Shown piece by piece: positions 25,053 to 32,833 of a stretch of DNA of 47,880 bases (positions are counted from its first letter, which is position 1; each line of letters begins with the position of its first letter). Source of the DNA: JBALVT01 sp047612385. GTDB lineage: Bacteria; Pseudomonadota; Gammaproteobacteria; Pseudomonadales; Halieaceae. The notes beneath the pieces are model-generated. The model had not been told where the DNA came from, searched no databases, and saw only the letters and a program-made list of their open reading frames with translations. Made by a program: the position numbers and the translations under genes. Location of the stretch: contig JBLGAR010000017.1 in the NCBI GenBank assembly GCA_047612385.1, positions 1 to 47,880 of the forward strand, in the 5' to 3' direction.

Positions 25053-26636
25053 TTAACCCAAAAGTTTCGCAACCATATACCCTGAATTACCACCCAACCC
25101 TGGTCCCGGGTGTGAAGAAGCACCTATGTGATAGAGATCCTTTACAGTTGTTTCGTGGTTGTTCAGCGATTTTAGTGGTCGCCAAGCAAAAAACTGCTGC
25201 ATCCCGCAGTGTCCCGAATAGGGGTCGCCTCCAACCAGATTGATATTCATAGCTTCTAAATCTGCCGGGGAAATTACCTTGCGTGACAGTATGTTGGACT
25301 GAAGATCAGGGATATATTCTGCTAGGCGATTGATGATTCGATCGGCATAGGCTTCTCTTACTTCGTTCGTCCACTGGCCATTGTCCGGAATTGAGATAGA
25401 TTTAGCTGCATCCCCCAGAATCTTGCTGGGCAACTCCTGCAGTTGTATCCACAGGATAGCTTTACCGTGTGGCGCGCGACTGGGGTCAAGTGCCGTTGGT
25501 TGTGCAACGACTATAGTTGCATGCTCCGGTAGTAGGCCTCTCTCCGCTTCATTCACCGCTTTGGAAACTGAGTCTATGCCGTCACAAAGGTGAATCATGC
25601 CGACATCATCCAATGCTCTATCGACCCATTGTGGCGGCGTATCAAGTGCCAAATGTATCTGCATACCTGCTCGGCCGTACTTGTAATTTGAAGCCTCTTC
25701 CTGAATGGCTTCAGGCACCCACTGCTTGTCAATCAGACCGCCGTAAAGTTGACCAGGCGTGACATTACAAATGACGGCTTTGTTGGCGTAGACCTGCTCT
25801 TTTTTTGAGGCCAGCTCAACACCTTTTGCTTTGCCAGCTTCCACGATCACTTGAGAAACATGTGCGTTGCTCATGAGCTTGCCGTTGTTCTCCTCAATAA
25901 GGGCAACAAACGCTCTGACCAGGTTATCACTGCCTCCTTTCACTATCGGCATTCCAGCCGCTTCGAGGCTAAAGGCGATGACACGGTTCATTGCGCCGGA
26001 AAAGGTGGCTTCAGGTGCCAGCCCGGTATGTAATATCCATGGGGCGAGAAGAGCATGGATATCTTTTGATTTAAAATGTTGTGTTAGCCAGTCTCGGCTG
26101 GAGTCCATAGACTCACCAAAAAATCCCAGTAAGCCCCCCAGTTTTCTCTTTCTCAGCTCCTTAAAAAAGAGCCATAGCGTCTTTACCCGAACAAGTTCGC
26201 TTCCCAATAGCGAGAATGTAAACTCAGCGTCAGATTCCATTTCACTCATTGTTTTTGAATATCGGTCCCCATCACCCTCATGCAACTTGTTAAAGCTGTC
26301 GATATTTTCTTGCCGGGACGCCGTTAAAATAATGGCTTTTTTTGTTGAGGTTATTGCGGCAGTGGGTTTGTGCGTGTTGACATACTCCAAGCCATGCCGG
26401 TGCAGGTCCTCTGCAAGTTCCGCATAGCTTGGTGAGGTAACAAAGAGCGGGTGGAAGCCCGACAATACGTCATGGCGAAAACCCGGGAGCGTGATTTCGT
26501 CGGTTCTTATGCACCCTCCAAAGTATTTGTTGCGTTCCAAAACGCAAACTGAGTGTCCCTTCTTCGACAGTAATGCAGCGCAGCACAGAGAATTAACTCC
26601 GCTGCCGACGATGACGTAATCAAATGTGCTACTCAT
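25053..26636 (-). CDS. Phytoene-desaturase-like (CrtI/PYROXD2-type) FAD oxidoreductase
   Basis: The 527-residue protein starts with a dinucleotide-binding motif (YVIVGSGVNSL, residues 7-17), followed by VLERNKYFGGCIRTDE, as in CrtI-type desaturases and the PYROXD2 group. The C-terminus ends GASSHPGPGLGGNSGYMVAKLL, the usual FAD-contacting end of this family. No carotenoid genes are nearby, so carotenoid desaturation is unlikely. A general FAD-dependent desaturase or isomerase acting on a hydrophobic substrate is more cautious. It lies 17 bp downstream of the flavin monooxygenase on the same strand. Confidence 0.88.
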   Translation of the reverse strand: MSSTFDYVIVGSGVNSLCCAALLSKKGHSVCVLERNKYFGGCIRTDEITLPGFRHDVLSGFHPLFVTSPSYAELAEDLHRHGLEYVNTHKPTAAITSTKKAIILTASRQENIDSFNKLHEGDGDRYSKTMSEMESDAEFTFSLLGSELVRVKTLWLFFKELRKRKLGGLLGFFGESMDSSRDWLTQHFKSKDIHALLAPWILHTGLAPEATFSGAMNRVIAFSLEAAGMPIVKGGSDNLVRAFVALIEENNGKLMSNAHVSQVIVEAGKAKGVELASKKEQVYANKAVICNVTPGQLYGGLIDKQWVPEAIQEEASNYKYGRAGMQIHLALDTPPQWVDRALDDVGMIHLCDGIDSVSKAVNEAERGLLPEHATIVVAQPTALDPSRAPHGKAILWIQLQELPSKILGDAAKSISIPDNGQWTNEVREAYADRIINRLAEYIPDLQSNILSRKVISPADLEAMNINLVGGDPYSGHCGMQQFFAWRPLKSLNNHETTVKDLYHIGASSHPGPGLGGNSGYMVAKLLG

Positions 26637-26653
26637 ACCTTCTGGCTCCTGTA

Positions 26654-28141
26654 TCAGCGAGGATACTTTTTTTGCAACCTAGGTAATATATCTCCATAGA
26701 CTTTAGGCTGCAAAGCCCCAAACCACTGTTTAAACCGAGTGAAGCGTCCGACGTTCATATTCATATCTGTTACCAGCTCGTCGATGTGATGAATAGAGAA
26801 AGGGATGATATTAGTCCCTTTTGAGTGCTTGCCATCTGTGCGAGCCTCCATCCAGGCGAGCCTTTCATCTATGTCTTTATTTTGCAGCGAGTCGGAGGGC
26901 AGTTTAAAGCCTCCATTTAAATAGTCCACAAGCCATAGAGATCCAACTTCACAATTCAGTTGACTAAAGAATGATGAATTATAGCCGTTGAACGCCAGTC
27001 GAGGAACGTCGACTGGAAGCATTGACCGATACAAGCGGAAGTTACCCTGCTCGTCGGTGACTCTGTCCATGACGCTATCTTCCAAAAAGCTACAGCGCTG
27101 GTGCCAACCGGTACCGCAAACTATGATATCAGTAGCGATTGTTTCGCCGTTGGAGAGTTCTGCTTCCCCCGCGGCTAACTTCACGATCTCGGTATTCTTA
27201 TGGAGTGTGATGTCGCCTTTATCAATCGATTCGTAGAACCCATCAGAGACCAGGCTCACTGTACTCCTGGCGATGGTCTCCAAAGGTTTATTGGGGTGCA
27301 GTCCAAGGCGTCGAAGCCCCAATTGCTTTTCAATAATTTTTTCCACGGTATTAAGCATGAGCAGGCGAATAGGGTTTCCCACGGTATGAAAAAACTTGTC
27401 CATTCCTCGCAAATGGATGTAGCGAAACAGTGCTTCGCTCAAGCGTGTTAAAAATAAATGCTTGTAATTCAGTTTATTCGCAATCAGCTTGGGGAGTTTC
27501 CAAATTAGGTGTCGCGCAGCAACTGTCGTACTGGTTGAGATGTCTGAAATAGCGTTGGCGACGTCGCAGGAAGATTTACCATAACCAACAATTAGAACGT
27601 TCTTGTCTATCGCATCTTCTTTGTCAGTAAATTGACTGGTGTGGCAAATTCGCCCGCCAGCGGCCAAATATTCTTCGGCACCGGGGTATTGAGGAACTGA
27701 TGGGATAGAAAAAATGCCGTTGCCAACGATCAAATAGTCATAGTCATTCTTTTGCTCTGCGTATGATCCATCCTCAGAATTTGACTTGACATCAACGGTC
27801 CATTTTTCAGAGCTTTCGTCGAAGGCAGCCCAGGTGACTTCGCTATTGAGATGTACATGATCCTGAAAATCATAGTGTGTCATGTAAGCGTGCATATAGC
27901 GCTGCACCTGATCCCCAGAAGGCCATTCGGGATAATCCGAGGGCATGGGGAAGTCGGAAAGCTCGTAAGTCTCCCTGGGGTTCTGAGTTGTCAGGCCCGG
28001 ATAACGCCTGGAGGCCGACCAAACGCCACCAACATCGGCCTCTTTCTCAAATAATGTGACATCGTATTTTAGCGCTTTAAATACTCGAGCAGCAGTTAAT
28101 CCTGCGAAGCCGGCACCTACTATGCAAACAGTGTTTATCAT
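26654..28141 (-). CDS. Flavin-containing monooxygenase (FMO/Baeyer-Villiger-like)
   Basis: With the ATG at 28141 the product has 495 residues. It has an FAD Rossmann motif (IVGAGFAGLTAARVF, from residue 7), EKEADVGGVWSASRRYPG, and a second nucleotide-binding segment (VLIVGYGKSSCDVA) for NADPH. The pattern resembles class B flavoprotein monooxygenases, which oxygenate soft nucleophiles or insert oxygen next to a ketone. The start is chosen because GAGAG lies a few bases before it; an ATG at 28168 has no such signal. It is the first gene of a leftward FMO, FAD-oxidoreductase, SDR operon and is divergent from an AraC regulator. A ketone or terpenoid substrate is plausible, not proven. Confidence 0.9.
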   Translation of the reverse strand: MINTVCIVGAGFAGLTAARVFKALKYDVTLFEKEADVGGVWSASRRYPGLTTQNPRETYELSDFPMPSDYPEWPSGDQVQRYMHAYMTHYDFQDHVHLNSEVTWAAFDESSEKWTVDVKSNSEDGSYAEQKNDYDYLIVGNGIFSIPSVPQYPGAEEYLAAGGRICHTSQFTDKEDAIDKNVLIVGYGKSSCDVANAISDISTSTTVAARHLIWKLPKLIANKLNYKHLFLTRLSEALFRYIHLRGMDKFFHTVGNPIRLLMLNTVEKIIEKQLGLRRLGLHPNKPLETIARSTVSLVSDGFYESIDKGDITLHKNTEIVKLAAGEAELSNGETIATDIIVCGTGWHQRCSFLEDSVMDRVTDEQGNFRLYRSMLPVDVPRLAFNGYNSSFFSQLNCEVGSLWLVDYLNGGFKLPSDSLQNKDIDERLAWMEARTDGKHSKGTNIIPFSIHHIDELVTDMNMNVGRFTRFKQWFGALQPKVYGDILPRLQKKYPR

Positions 28142-28347
28142 GTATCTCTCATTTTGATCCCGGGGCATTGAATGATGCTGATTTGAGTGTCTATTAGAGA
28201 CGCATAAGCTACAACCATGCTATTCGTATCTTGAAAGGCGTATTCATATACTGCACTTATATGTTTGGAGCCCCTGGCCTTTCTATTGTTATCCGGCAAT
28301 AACAGAGTATATTATTTGCATAGCAAAAAATATGCGGAGGCTTTTGT
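28142..28347. promoter_or_regulatory. Divergent promoter region between FMO operon and araC-type gene
   Basis: This 206-bp region must hold promoters for both directions. Two short inverted repeats are visible: GTCT/AGAC (28189-28201) and GCATA/TATGC (28318-28335). The second lies just before the GGAGG of the regulator gene. AraC proteins often bind direct repeats in such regions; no convincing pair was found by eye. None of the TGTMCGKACA sites occurs here, so the module is probably outside the GntR regulon. Confidence 0.45.
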
Positions 28348-29346
28348 GTGCCCGTAAACTCGCTGCCAAAGTCACTAACCAATGAGTCCTATAAACGCTT
28401 TAGAACCAGCGATGTTGACTATGCGCGCTCGCGTGTCAGCGAAGTTTACTGCGACCATAGCCTCTCTTTAGAGTCTGGTGCACTCGACGCATTCCACTAT
28501 CATATGCCCTTCGATGGCATCAGTTTTAATTACATGGGCTACGGTCCAAAGAGCGAGATAGAGCCAGGGTTTCTGGGTGATTTCTATCTGATCCAGTTGC
28601 CAGTAAAGGGTTCTGCGACGATTCAAGCCGACGGCGAAATTATCGAGTCGAATGATGGTAAAGCCAGCGTTCTGAACCCGAGCGCCTATACAAAAATGAC
28701 CTGGAGTGACGGCTGCGAACAGCTCATGCTGCAGATATCGAAAGACAAAGTTCATTCAGCTCTGAGTGGCTGTCTGGGGCACCAGGTTTCTGGAGATCTA
28801 ACCTTTTCTCCTTATATGGAAACTAGCAACGGGCAACATGCATCTTGGTGGCGGCATATAATTTCGTTTATTAATGACTGCAACCAGCCGCATAGTTTTT
28901 ATAGAACAGACGATATGCTCTCGAATGAGTTGAATAACATCGTAAAAGGGCTGCTTTATTCCCTTGAGCATAATCACAGTGAAAAATTACAAGTGGATGA
29001 CCGTTCGGTACTGCCTAAGCATGTTCGCCAGGCTACCGACTACATTCGAGAACATGCCGGTGATAAGCTATCAATTGAAGAGCTGGTTGCGATGACTGGG
29101 GTCAGCGAGCGTAGCCTATTTAACGGGTTTAAAAAATGCCTGCAGATCACTCCAATGCAGTTTTTGCAGAAGACAAGGCTTGCCAACGCGCGACAGCAAT
29201 TATTGAGCCCAAATACCAGCTCCCGTTTTAGTGTTACCGAAATTGCTGTCAAAAATGGGTTTAGTCAGTTGGGTCGCTTTTCTGCTATCTACCGAAGTGT
29301 CTATGGTGAGCTTCCCTCCGAGACCAAGTTGAACGCCACAAAGTAG
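28348..29346 (+). CDS. AraC-family transcriptional regulator
   Basis: A 332-residue regulator with a GTG start at 28348, supported by GGAGG seven bases upstream (28336-28340). The N-terminal 200 residues resemble an AraC ligand-binding cupin-like domain (FYLIQLPVKGSATIQADGE). The C-terminal 100 residues contain the double helix-turn-helix: LSIEELVAMTGVSERSLFNGFK, then VTEIAVKNGFSQLGRFSAIYR. Divergent orientation next to the FMO gene suggests it activates that operon in response to its substrate. The next gene, a DUF3179 protein, follows after 33 bp on the same strand. Confidence 0.93.
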   Translation: MPVNSLPKSLTNESYKRFRTSDVDYARSRVSEVYCDHSLSLESGALDAFHYHMPFDGISFNYMGYGPKSEIEPGFLGDFYLIQLPVKGSATIQADGEIIESNDGKASVLNPSAYTKMTWSDGCEQLMLQISKDKVHSALSGCLGHQVSGDLTFSPYMETSNGQHASWWRHIISFINDCNQPHSFYRTDDMLSNELNNIVKGLLYSLEHNHSEKLQVDDRSVLPKHVRQATDYIREHAGDKLSIEELVAMTGVSERSLFNGFKKCLQITPMQFLQKTRLANARQQLLSPNTSSRFSVTEIAVKNGFSQLGRFSAIYRSVYGELPSETKLNATK

Positions 29347-29379
29347 CCATCCCATGACTAATTCAAGAAAGACAATACT

Positions 29380-30636
29380 ATGCCCGTAGATACATCCACG
29401 CCCCACGAAATAATCTTTTGGTTGTCGATGGTTATAGCCCAAGTCGGGGCGTTTCTGATTTTCAAAGATCTTGCTGACATTAGCCAGTGGCTTATCCAGT
29501 CCAGTCGCAAGTTCACTATGTCGGTTTGGTATAACCGCTGGGCTATAACCATAGTGACGCTGGTAGCTCTGGGCGTGTCTACTGTCATTTGGTGGCAGAG
29601 CCAACCTGTTGGGCGCGGCGCCATGATCGCTCTCGTCGTATTATGCTTCTTTAATTTGTACGCCGGCATGATCAATACCAAATTGATGTTTCGCCCGCAA
29701 ATGCATGGGGGGCAGGCAAAGTTTGTATCCGTTGGTGATGCACCTGGGTACTTGTCGCAGATGAGCCACGCCAGTTACGAATCGGAAAAGTATGAAACTC
29801 CAGATGAAATAAACGTGATTGTTCTGGAGACTGACGAAGGCGCAATTGCTTATACCGACTATTACCTTTTGCAGCCACATGTGGTGAGCGCTGGCTTAAT
29901 CGATGGCGAAGAAGTCATCATGACTTATTGCGGTCTTACTAATATGGGTGTGGCCTATTCTCCTACTATTGGAGAGCAAAAAGTTGATTTACGTGTGATG
30001 ACCCAGCTTCGCAATAACTTGGTGATGCTGGACATGAACAGTGGCGAGCCCATACAGCAAATGTGGGGCGCTATGGAGAAGGATGGAGAGCATGGTCCCT
30101 CAATGAAAGAATGGCCGACCCTGCGAATGCCCTTTGGTTCTTTTAGGAAGCTCTACCCAAATGGCAGGGTTTATGTAAATGGGATTGATCAGCAAAGTGA
30201 CAATTTTCTGGTAAGGCTTTTTGACTACCTGGTTCGCGACGGGATGATGTTGCACGCAGTAAGAACTCTCCAGTGGCAAAGCGACAAACCAGCCTTTCCA
30301 ACAGTCAAGGAATTTGATGATCGCCTACCTGTTAAAGCGCTGGTTTACGGCATCAATGTTGACGATGATCATGTGGCCTATACACAGGAGTTTGTCCGTG
30401 AGCAGGGCGGTATTATCAATGTCTCCATTGGCAGCAGGCCAATTGTGATTTACAGCGATTCGGAGTACGACTCTCTGGTGGCATTTTATAACCCATCGGG
30501 TAGCGATGTTTTGAAGGTGGACCTGTTCGGTGAAAGCGACAAGGGAGTGCTGCAGCGAGTCGAAACATTGAAAAGCAAAATCTTCTGGTTCATTTGGCGA
30601 GACTTTTACAAGCAAACTGATTTGAATCGAGTATAG
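29380..30636 (+). CDS. DUF3179-type membrane-anchored protein
   Basis: A 418-residue protein with an N-terminal membrane part of about three helices (IIFWLSMVIAQVGAFLIF; WAITIVTLVALGVSTVIWW; MIALVVLCFFNLYAGM) and a large C-terminal soluble part. The segment DGEEVIMTYCGLTNMGVAYSP is what I associate with DUF3179, a domain of unknown function that contains a conserved TYC. The domain recurs later with LVYGINVDDDHVAYT. The gene may be co-transcribed with the AraC regulator. I can give no function. The conserved Cys and the exported topology make a redox or metal role imaginable, but this is speculation. Confidence 0.75.
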   Translation: MPVDTSTPHEIIFWLSMVIAQVGAFLIFKDLADISQWLIQSSRKFTMSVWYNRWAITIVTLVALGVSTVIWWQSQPVGRGAMIALVVLCFFNLYAGMINTKLMFRPQMHGGQAKFVSVGDAPGYLSQMSHASYESEKYETPDEINVIVLETDEGAIAYTDYYLLQPHVVSAGLIDGEEVIMTYCGLTNMGVAYSPTIGEQKVDLRVMTQLRNNLVMLDMNSGEPIQQMWGAMEKDGEHGPSMKEWPTLRMPFGSFRKLYPNGRVYVNGIDQQSDNFLVRLFDYLVRDGMMLHAVRTLQWQSDKPAFPTVKEFDDRLPVKALVYGINVDDDHVAYTQEFVREQGGIINVSIGSRPIVIYSDSEYDSLVAFYNPSGSDVLKVDLFGESDKGVLQRVETLKSKIFWFIWRDFYKQTDLNRV

Positions 30637-30878
30637 GTTAAGCATGTCTCTAGCGGCTTTCTGCCCTCGGGGCCTTTTGTCGAAAACGTGCTTGGAGGTA
30701 GGGCAGGAGCGCACTGTCTTAGTGCAATAAGTCCACAAATACCTCTGTTCACCAGAATTGGTTCTTGTAATCTACGCGTAAGAACCAGCTGTTAGCATTT
30801 CTTCGTAATCTGGCAAGCTTCTTGCTGGTATAGCTTCTATCAACCTGCAAATCACCGATAATCTCGGAGGAGTCCTGG

Positions 30879-32366
30879 GTGTCCAATGCTCTGTTACAGC
30901 GCCATCTGACCTTTGTGGAGGCGGATCTTCCTTCAGGTCCCACGGTGGCATTCTTTGATCTTGATAGAACATTAATATCGGGTTATTCCATCGTCGCGCT
31001 GGCCTGGGAACGGGCCCGGCATGGATTCGAGCGCGGTGAATTCCGCCAATCTGTCAAAATATTGCAAGACGCTATCAGGCAGAAAAACGACCCCAAGGGA
31101 GGTAAAACAGGCAGTAGTTACCAGCGCCTCGTGCGGCGCTTGTCAAAATCTTTGGCCGGTATTTCTGAGGAAACATTGTCAGATTTGGGAGAGCGTGCCT
31201 ATCACAATACGATCGCTCGCAGTCTCTACCCAGAGGCTATTGCTTTGGTTCAAGCTCATCGGGCAGCAGGTCATCATTTGGTAATTGTGACCGCAGCCAG
31301 CCGCTATCAGGTTGAGCCCATCGCTCGAGTGTTGGGTATTGAAGATATCTGTTGCACCAAGCTGGAAGTAGTTGACGGCAAGTTCACCGGCAAAGCACTG
31401 GCCCCACTGTGTTTTGGCGAGGGGAAAACCATGGCGGCCAGGCGAGTCTGCCGACGTGTTAAAGCACCGCTGAAAAACTGCTGGTTTTATTCCGATTCCA
31501 GCGATGATTTGCCGCTGCTGCGGAAAGTGGGACATCCGGTAGCGGTTAATGCCTCAGAAAAGTTGCTTGTACACGCCCAGAAAAACAACTGGCCGCAATT
31601 GAGCTTTAATAGCCGCGGATTACCTGGATTGGAGAGCGTGGTCCGCACTGGACTGACGCTACAAACCATTTTGGCGGCTACAGCGTTCGGTGCGGTGAGC
31701 AAACGCCTTAAGCTGGACAGTTTCGCCAGCGCTAATCGAATGACCCAGCTGGTGGGCGATCTTGGCAGCGGCTTTGCGGGCTTGGACTTAGAGATTGAAG
31801 GCGCAGAGAACCTGACCTTACAAAGCCCAGCTGTCTATATTTTTAATCACCAGAGCCTGTTGGATTCTATGGTTGTGGCCCATCTGCTGCAAAAAGATGT
31901 GGTAGGACTTTGCAAAAAGGAAATGGGAGACAATCCTCTGGTGGGCCCGTTACTGCGGCAGATCGATACGATCTTCGTCGAGCGTGAGGGCCAGGATCAA
32001 TCAAAGGTTCTCAAGCAGGCACTGGGAGTGCTTGCCAGTGGACGATCACTGGTCATCGCGCCAGAGGGCACGCGCAGTACGCTTGGCGATATTCAACCCT
32101 TTAAACACGGCGCCTTCTTTCTCGCTAAGAAAGCCAAGGTACCGGTTGTGCCCATTGTACTTCACAACGTGAAGGACGCTCTGCCCAAAGGAGCGTTGTT
32201 GATACGACCCACGACTGTCCGAGTTACCGTGTTGCCTCCTATGTATCCTGGCGAACTCGGTGGAGTGCGTCAGGCTTGTGAAAAGATGGAGCAGGCGTAT
32301 CAGCGCATCTTGGGAAATTCAAAGGTTGCTGGGTTGCCGCAGGGGAAGCTAGCAAAAGCCGGGTAA
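30879..32366 (+). CDS. HAD-IB phosphatase fused to PlsC-type 1-acylglycerol-3-phosphate acyltransferase
   Basis: This 495-residue two-domain protein starts at GTG 30879, with GGAGG eight bases upstream. Residues about 20-240 form a HAD-IB (SerB-like) phosphatase: DLDRTL with Asp27 and Asp29, VTAAS, and DSSDDLPLL. Residues about 295-470 form a PlsC acyltransferase with NHQSLLD (His325, Asp330), VEREG, PEGTRS (397-401) and VPVVPIVLHN. The domain fusion is known in other bacteria. It should acylate lysophosphatidate or a related lipid at the membrane. The phosphatase half may remove a phosphate from the lipid or a serine-like head group. It ends at a terminator. It is next to a fatty-acid-hydroxylase-exosortase gene, so a lipid link is possible. 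Confidence 0.92.
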   Translation: MSNALLQRHLTFVEADLPSGPTVAFFDLDRTLISGYSIVALAWERARHGFERGEFRQSVKILQDAIRQKNDPKGGKTGSSYQRLVRRLSKSLAGISEETLSDLGERAYHNTIARSLYPEAIALVQAHRAAGHHLVIVTAASRYQVEPIARVLGIEDICCTKLEVVDGKFTGKALAPLCFGEGKTMAARRVCRRVKAPLKNCWFYSDSSDDLPLLRKVGHPVAVNASEKLLVHAQKNNWPQLSFNSRGLPGLESVVRTGLTLQTILAATAFGAVSKRLKLDSFASANRMTQLVGDLGSGFAGLDLEIEGAENLTLQSPAVYIFNHQSLLDSMVVAHLLQKDVVGLCKKEMGDNPLVGPLLRQIDTIFVEREGQDQSKVLKQALGVLASGRSLVIAPEGTRSTLGDIQPFKHGAFFLAKKAKVPVVPIVLHNVKDALPKGALLIRPTTVRVTVLPPMYPGELGGVRQACEKMEQAYQRILGNSKVAGLPQGKLAKAG

Positions 32367-32414
32367 TCGATTTATATGAATGTTGTCGCGTTAAATATGT
32401 TGGCGAATCGGTGT

Positions 32415-32444
32415 CGGAAATTTTTACAAAATTCCGGGTTTTTT
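32415..32444 (+). terminator. Rho-independent terminator after HAD-PlsC gene
   Basis: CGGAA and TTCCG flank an A/T-rich inner stem with one mismatch. The hairpin is followed by GGTTTTTT. It lies 48 bp after the stop codon. Confidence 0.75.
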
Positions 32445-32568
32445 CTAACAGTTTGATTTAAATTTTCTTAAGCCTATGTTTTATTTGACTTATATCGTAG
32501 ATGGCCTGATAAGTGCATCGGTGAAGCACTAGCGTGCTTAGCGCCAACAATTTGGGGTAGATGTCACA

Positions 32569-32778
32569 ATGATGAAAACAAATATTACGTTTGCTGTAGC
32601 GGGCTTTTTGTTAGTGCCGCAATCTAGTTTTGCGGGCGGTATAGCGGGTACTCCCCTTGGTGGTGTGCTTGGTACAGATATTCTCGGAGCAGCTCTGCCC
32701 TTTGGTATAGGTGGCGTTGCGGCGATAGCTGCGGTCAGTCTTATCCTTGGTATCCAGCTCATCAAACGTAAAAAATAG
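32569..32778 (+). CDS. Small secreted protein with C-terminal anchor (candidate exosortase substrate)
   Basis: The 69-residue product has a signal peptide ending SSFA at residue 22 and a very short Gly-rich middle (GGIAGTPLGGVLGTDILG). Its C-terminal hydrophobic helix (about residues 45-64) is followed by the basic tail KRKK. This signal-motif-helix-basic layout is that of sortase or exosortase targets. The usual PEP motif is absent; ALPFG just before the helix could take its place. The gene ends 55 bp before the exosortase fusion gene on the same strand, which makes it the likely dedicated substrate. After both cleavages only about 20-25 residues would remain, remarkably little. Alternatively it is a small membrane subunit of the enzyme. 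No known family recognised. Confidence 0.8.
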   Translation: MMKTNITFAVAGFLLVPQSSFAGGIAGTPLGGVLGTDILGAALPFGIGGVAAIAAVSLILGIQLIKRKK

Positions 32779-32833
32779 TCGACTTCAGGATGCGCGCCCC
32801 CCGTAGACTGCTGGTGGCGTAAATTATCTTTCT

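Noticed and set aside
25382..25391. TGTCCGGAAT, half match to the regulon palindrome
   Set aside because: It is inside the FAD oxidoreductase gene and the right arm is wrong; expected by chance.
25053..26636. Carotenoid biosynthesis gene (crtI)
   Set aside because: Only the general CrtI-type fold is shared; no phytoene synthase or cyclase gene is nearby.
30750..30795. Inverted repeat TGGTTCTT/AAGAACCA upstream of the HAD-PlsC gene
   Set aside because: It has a 13-base loop without T run and no known regulator partner; kept only as a note.
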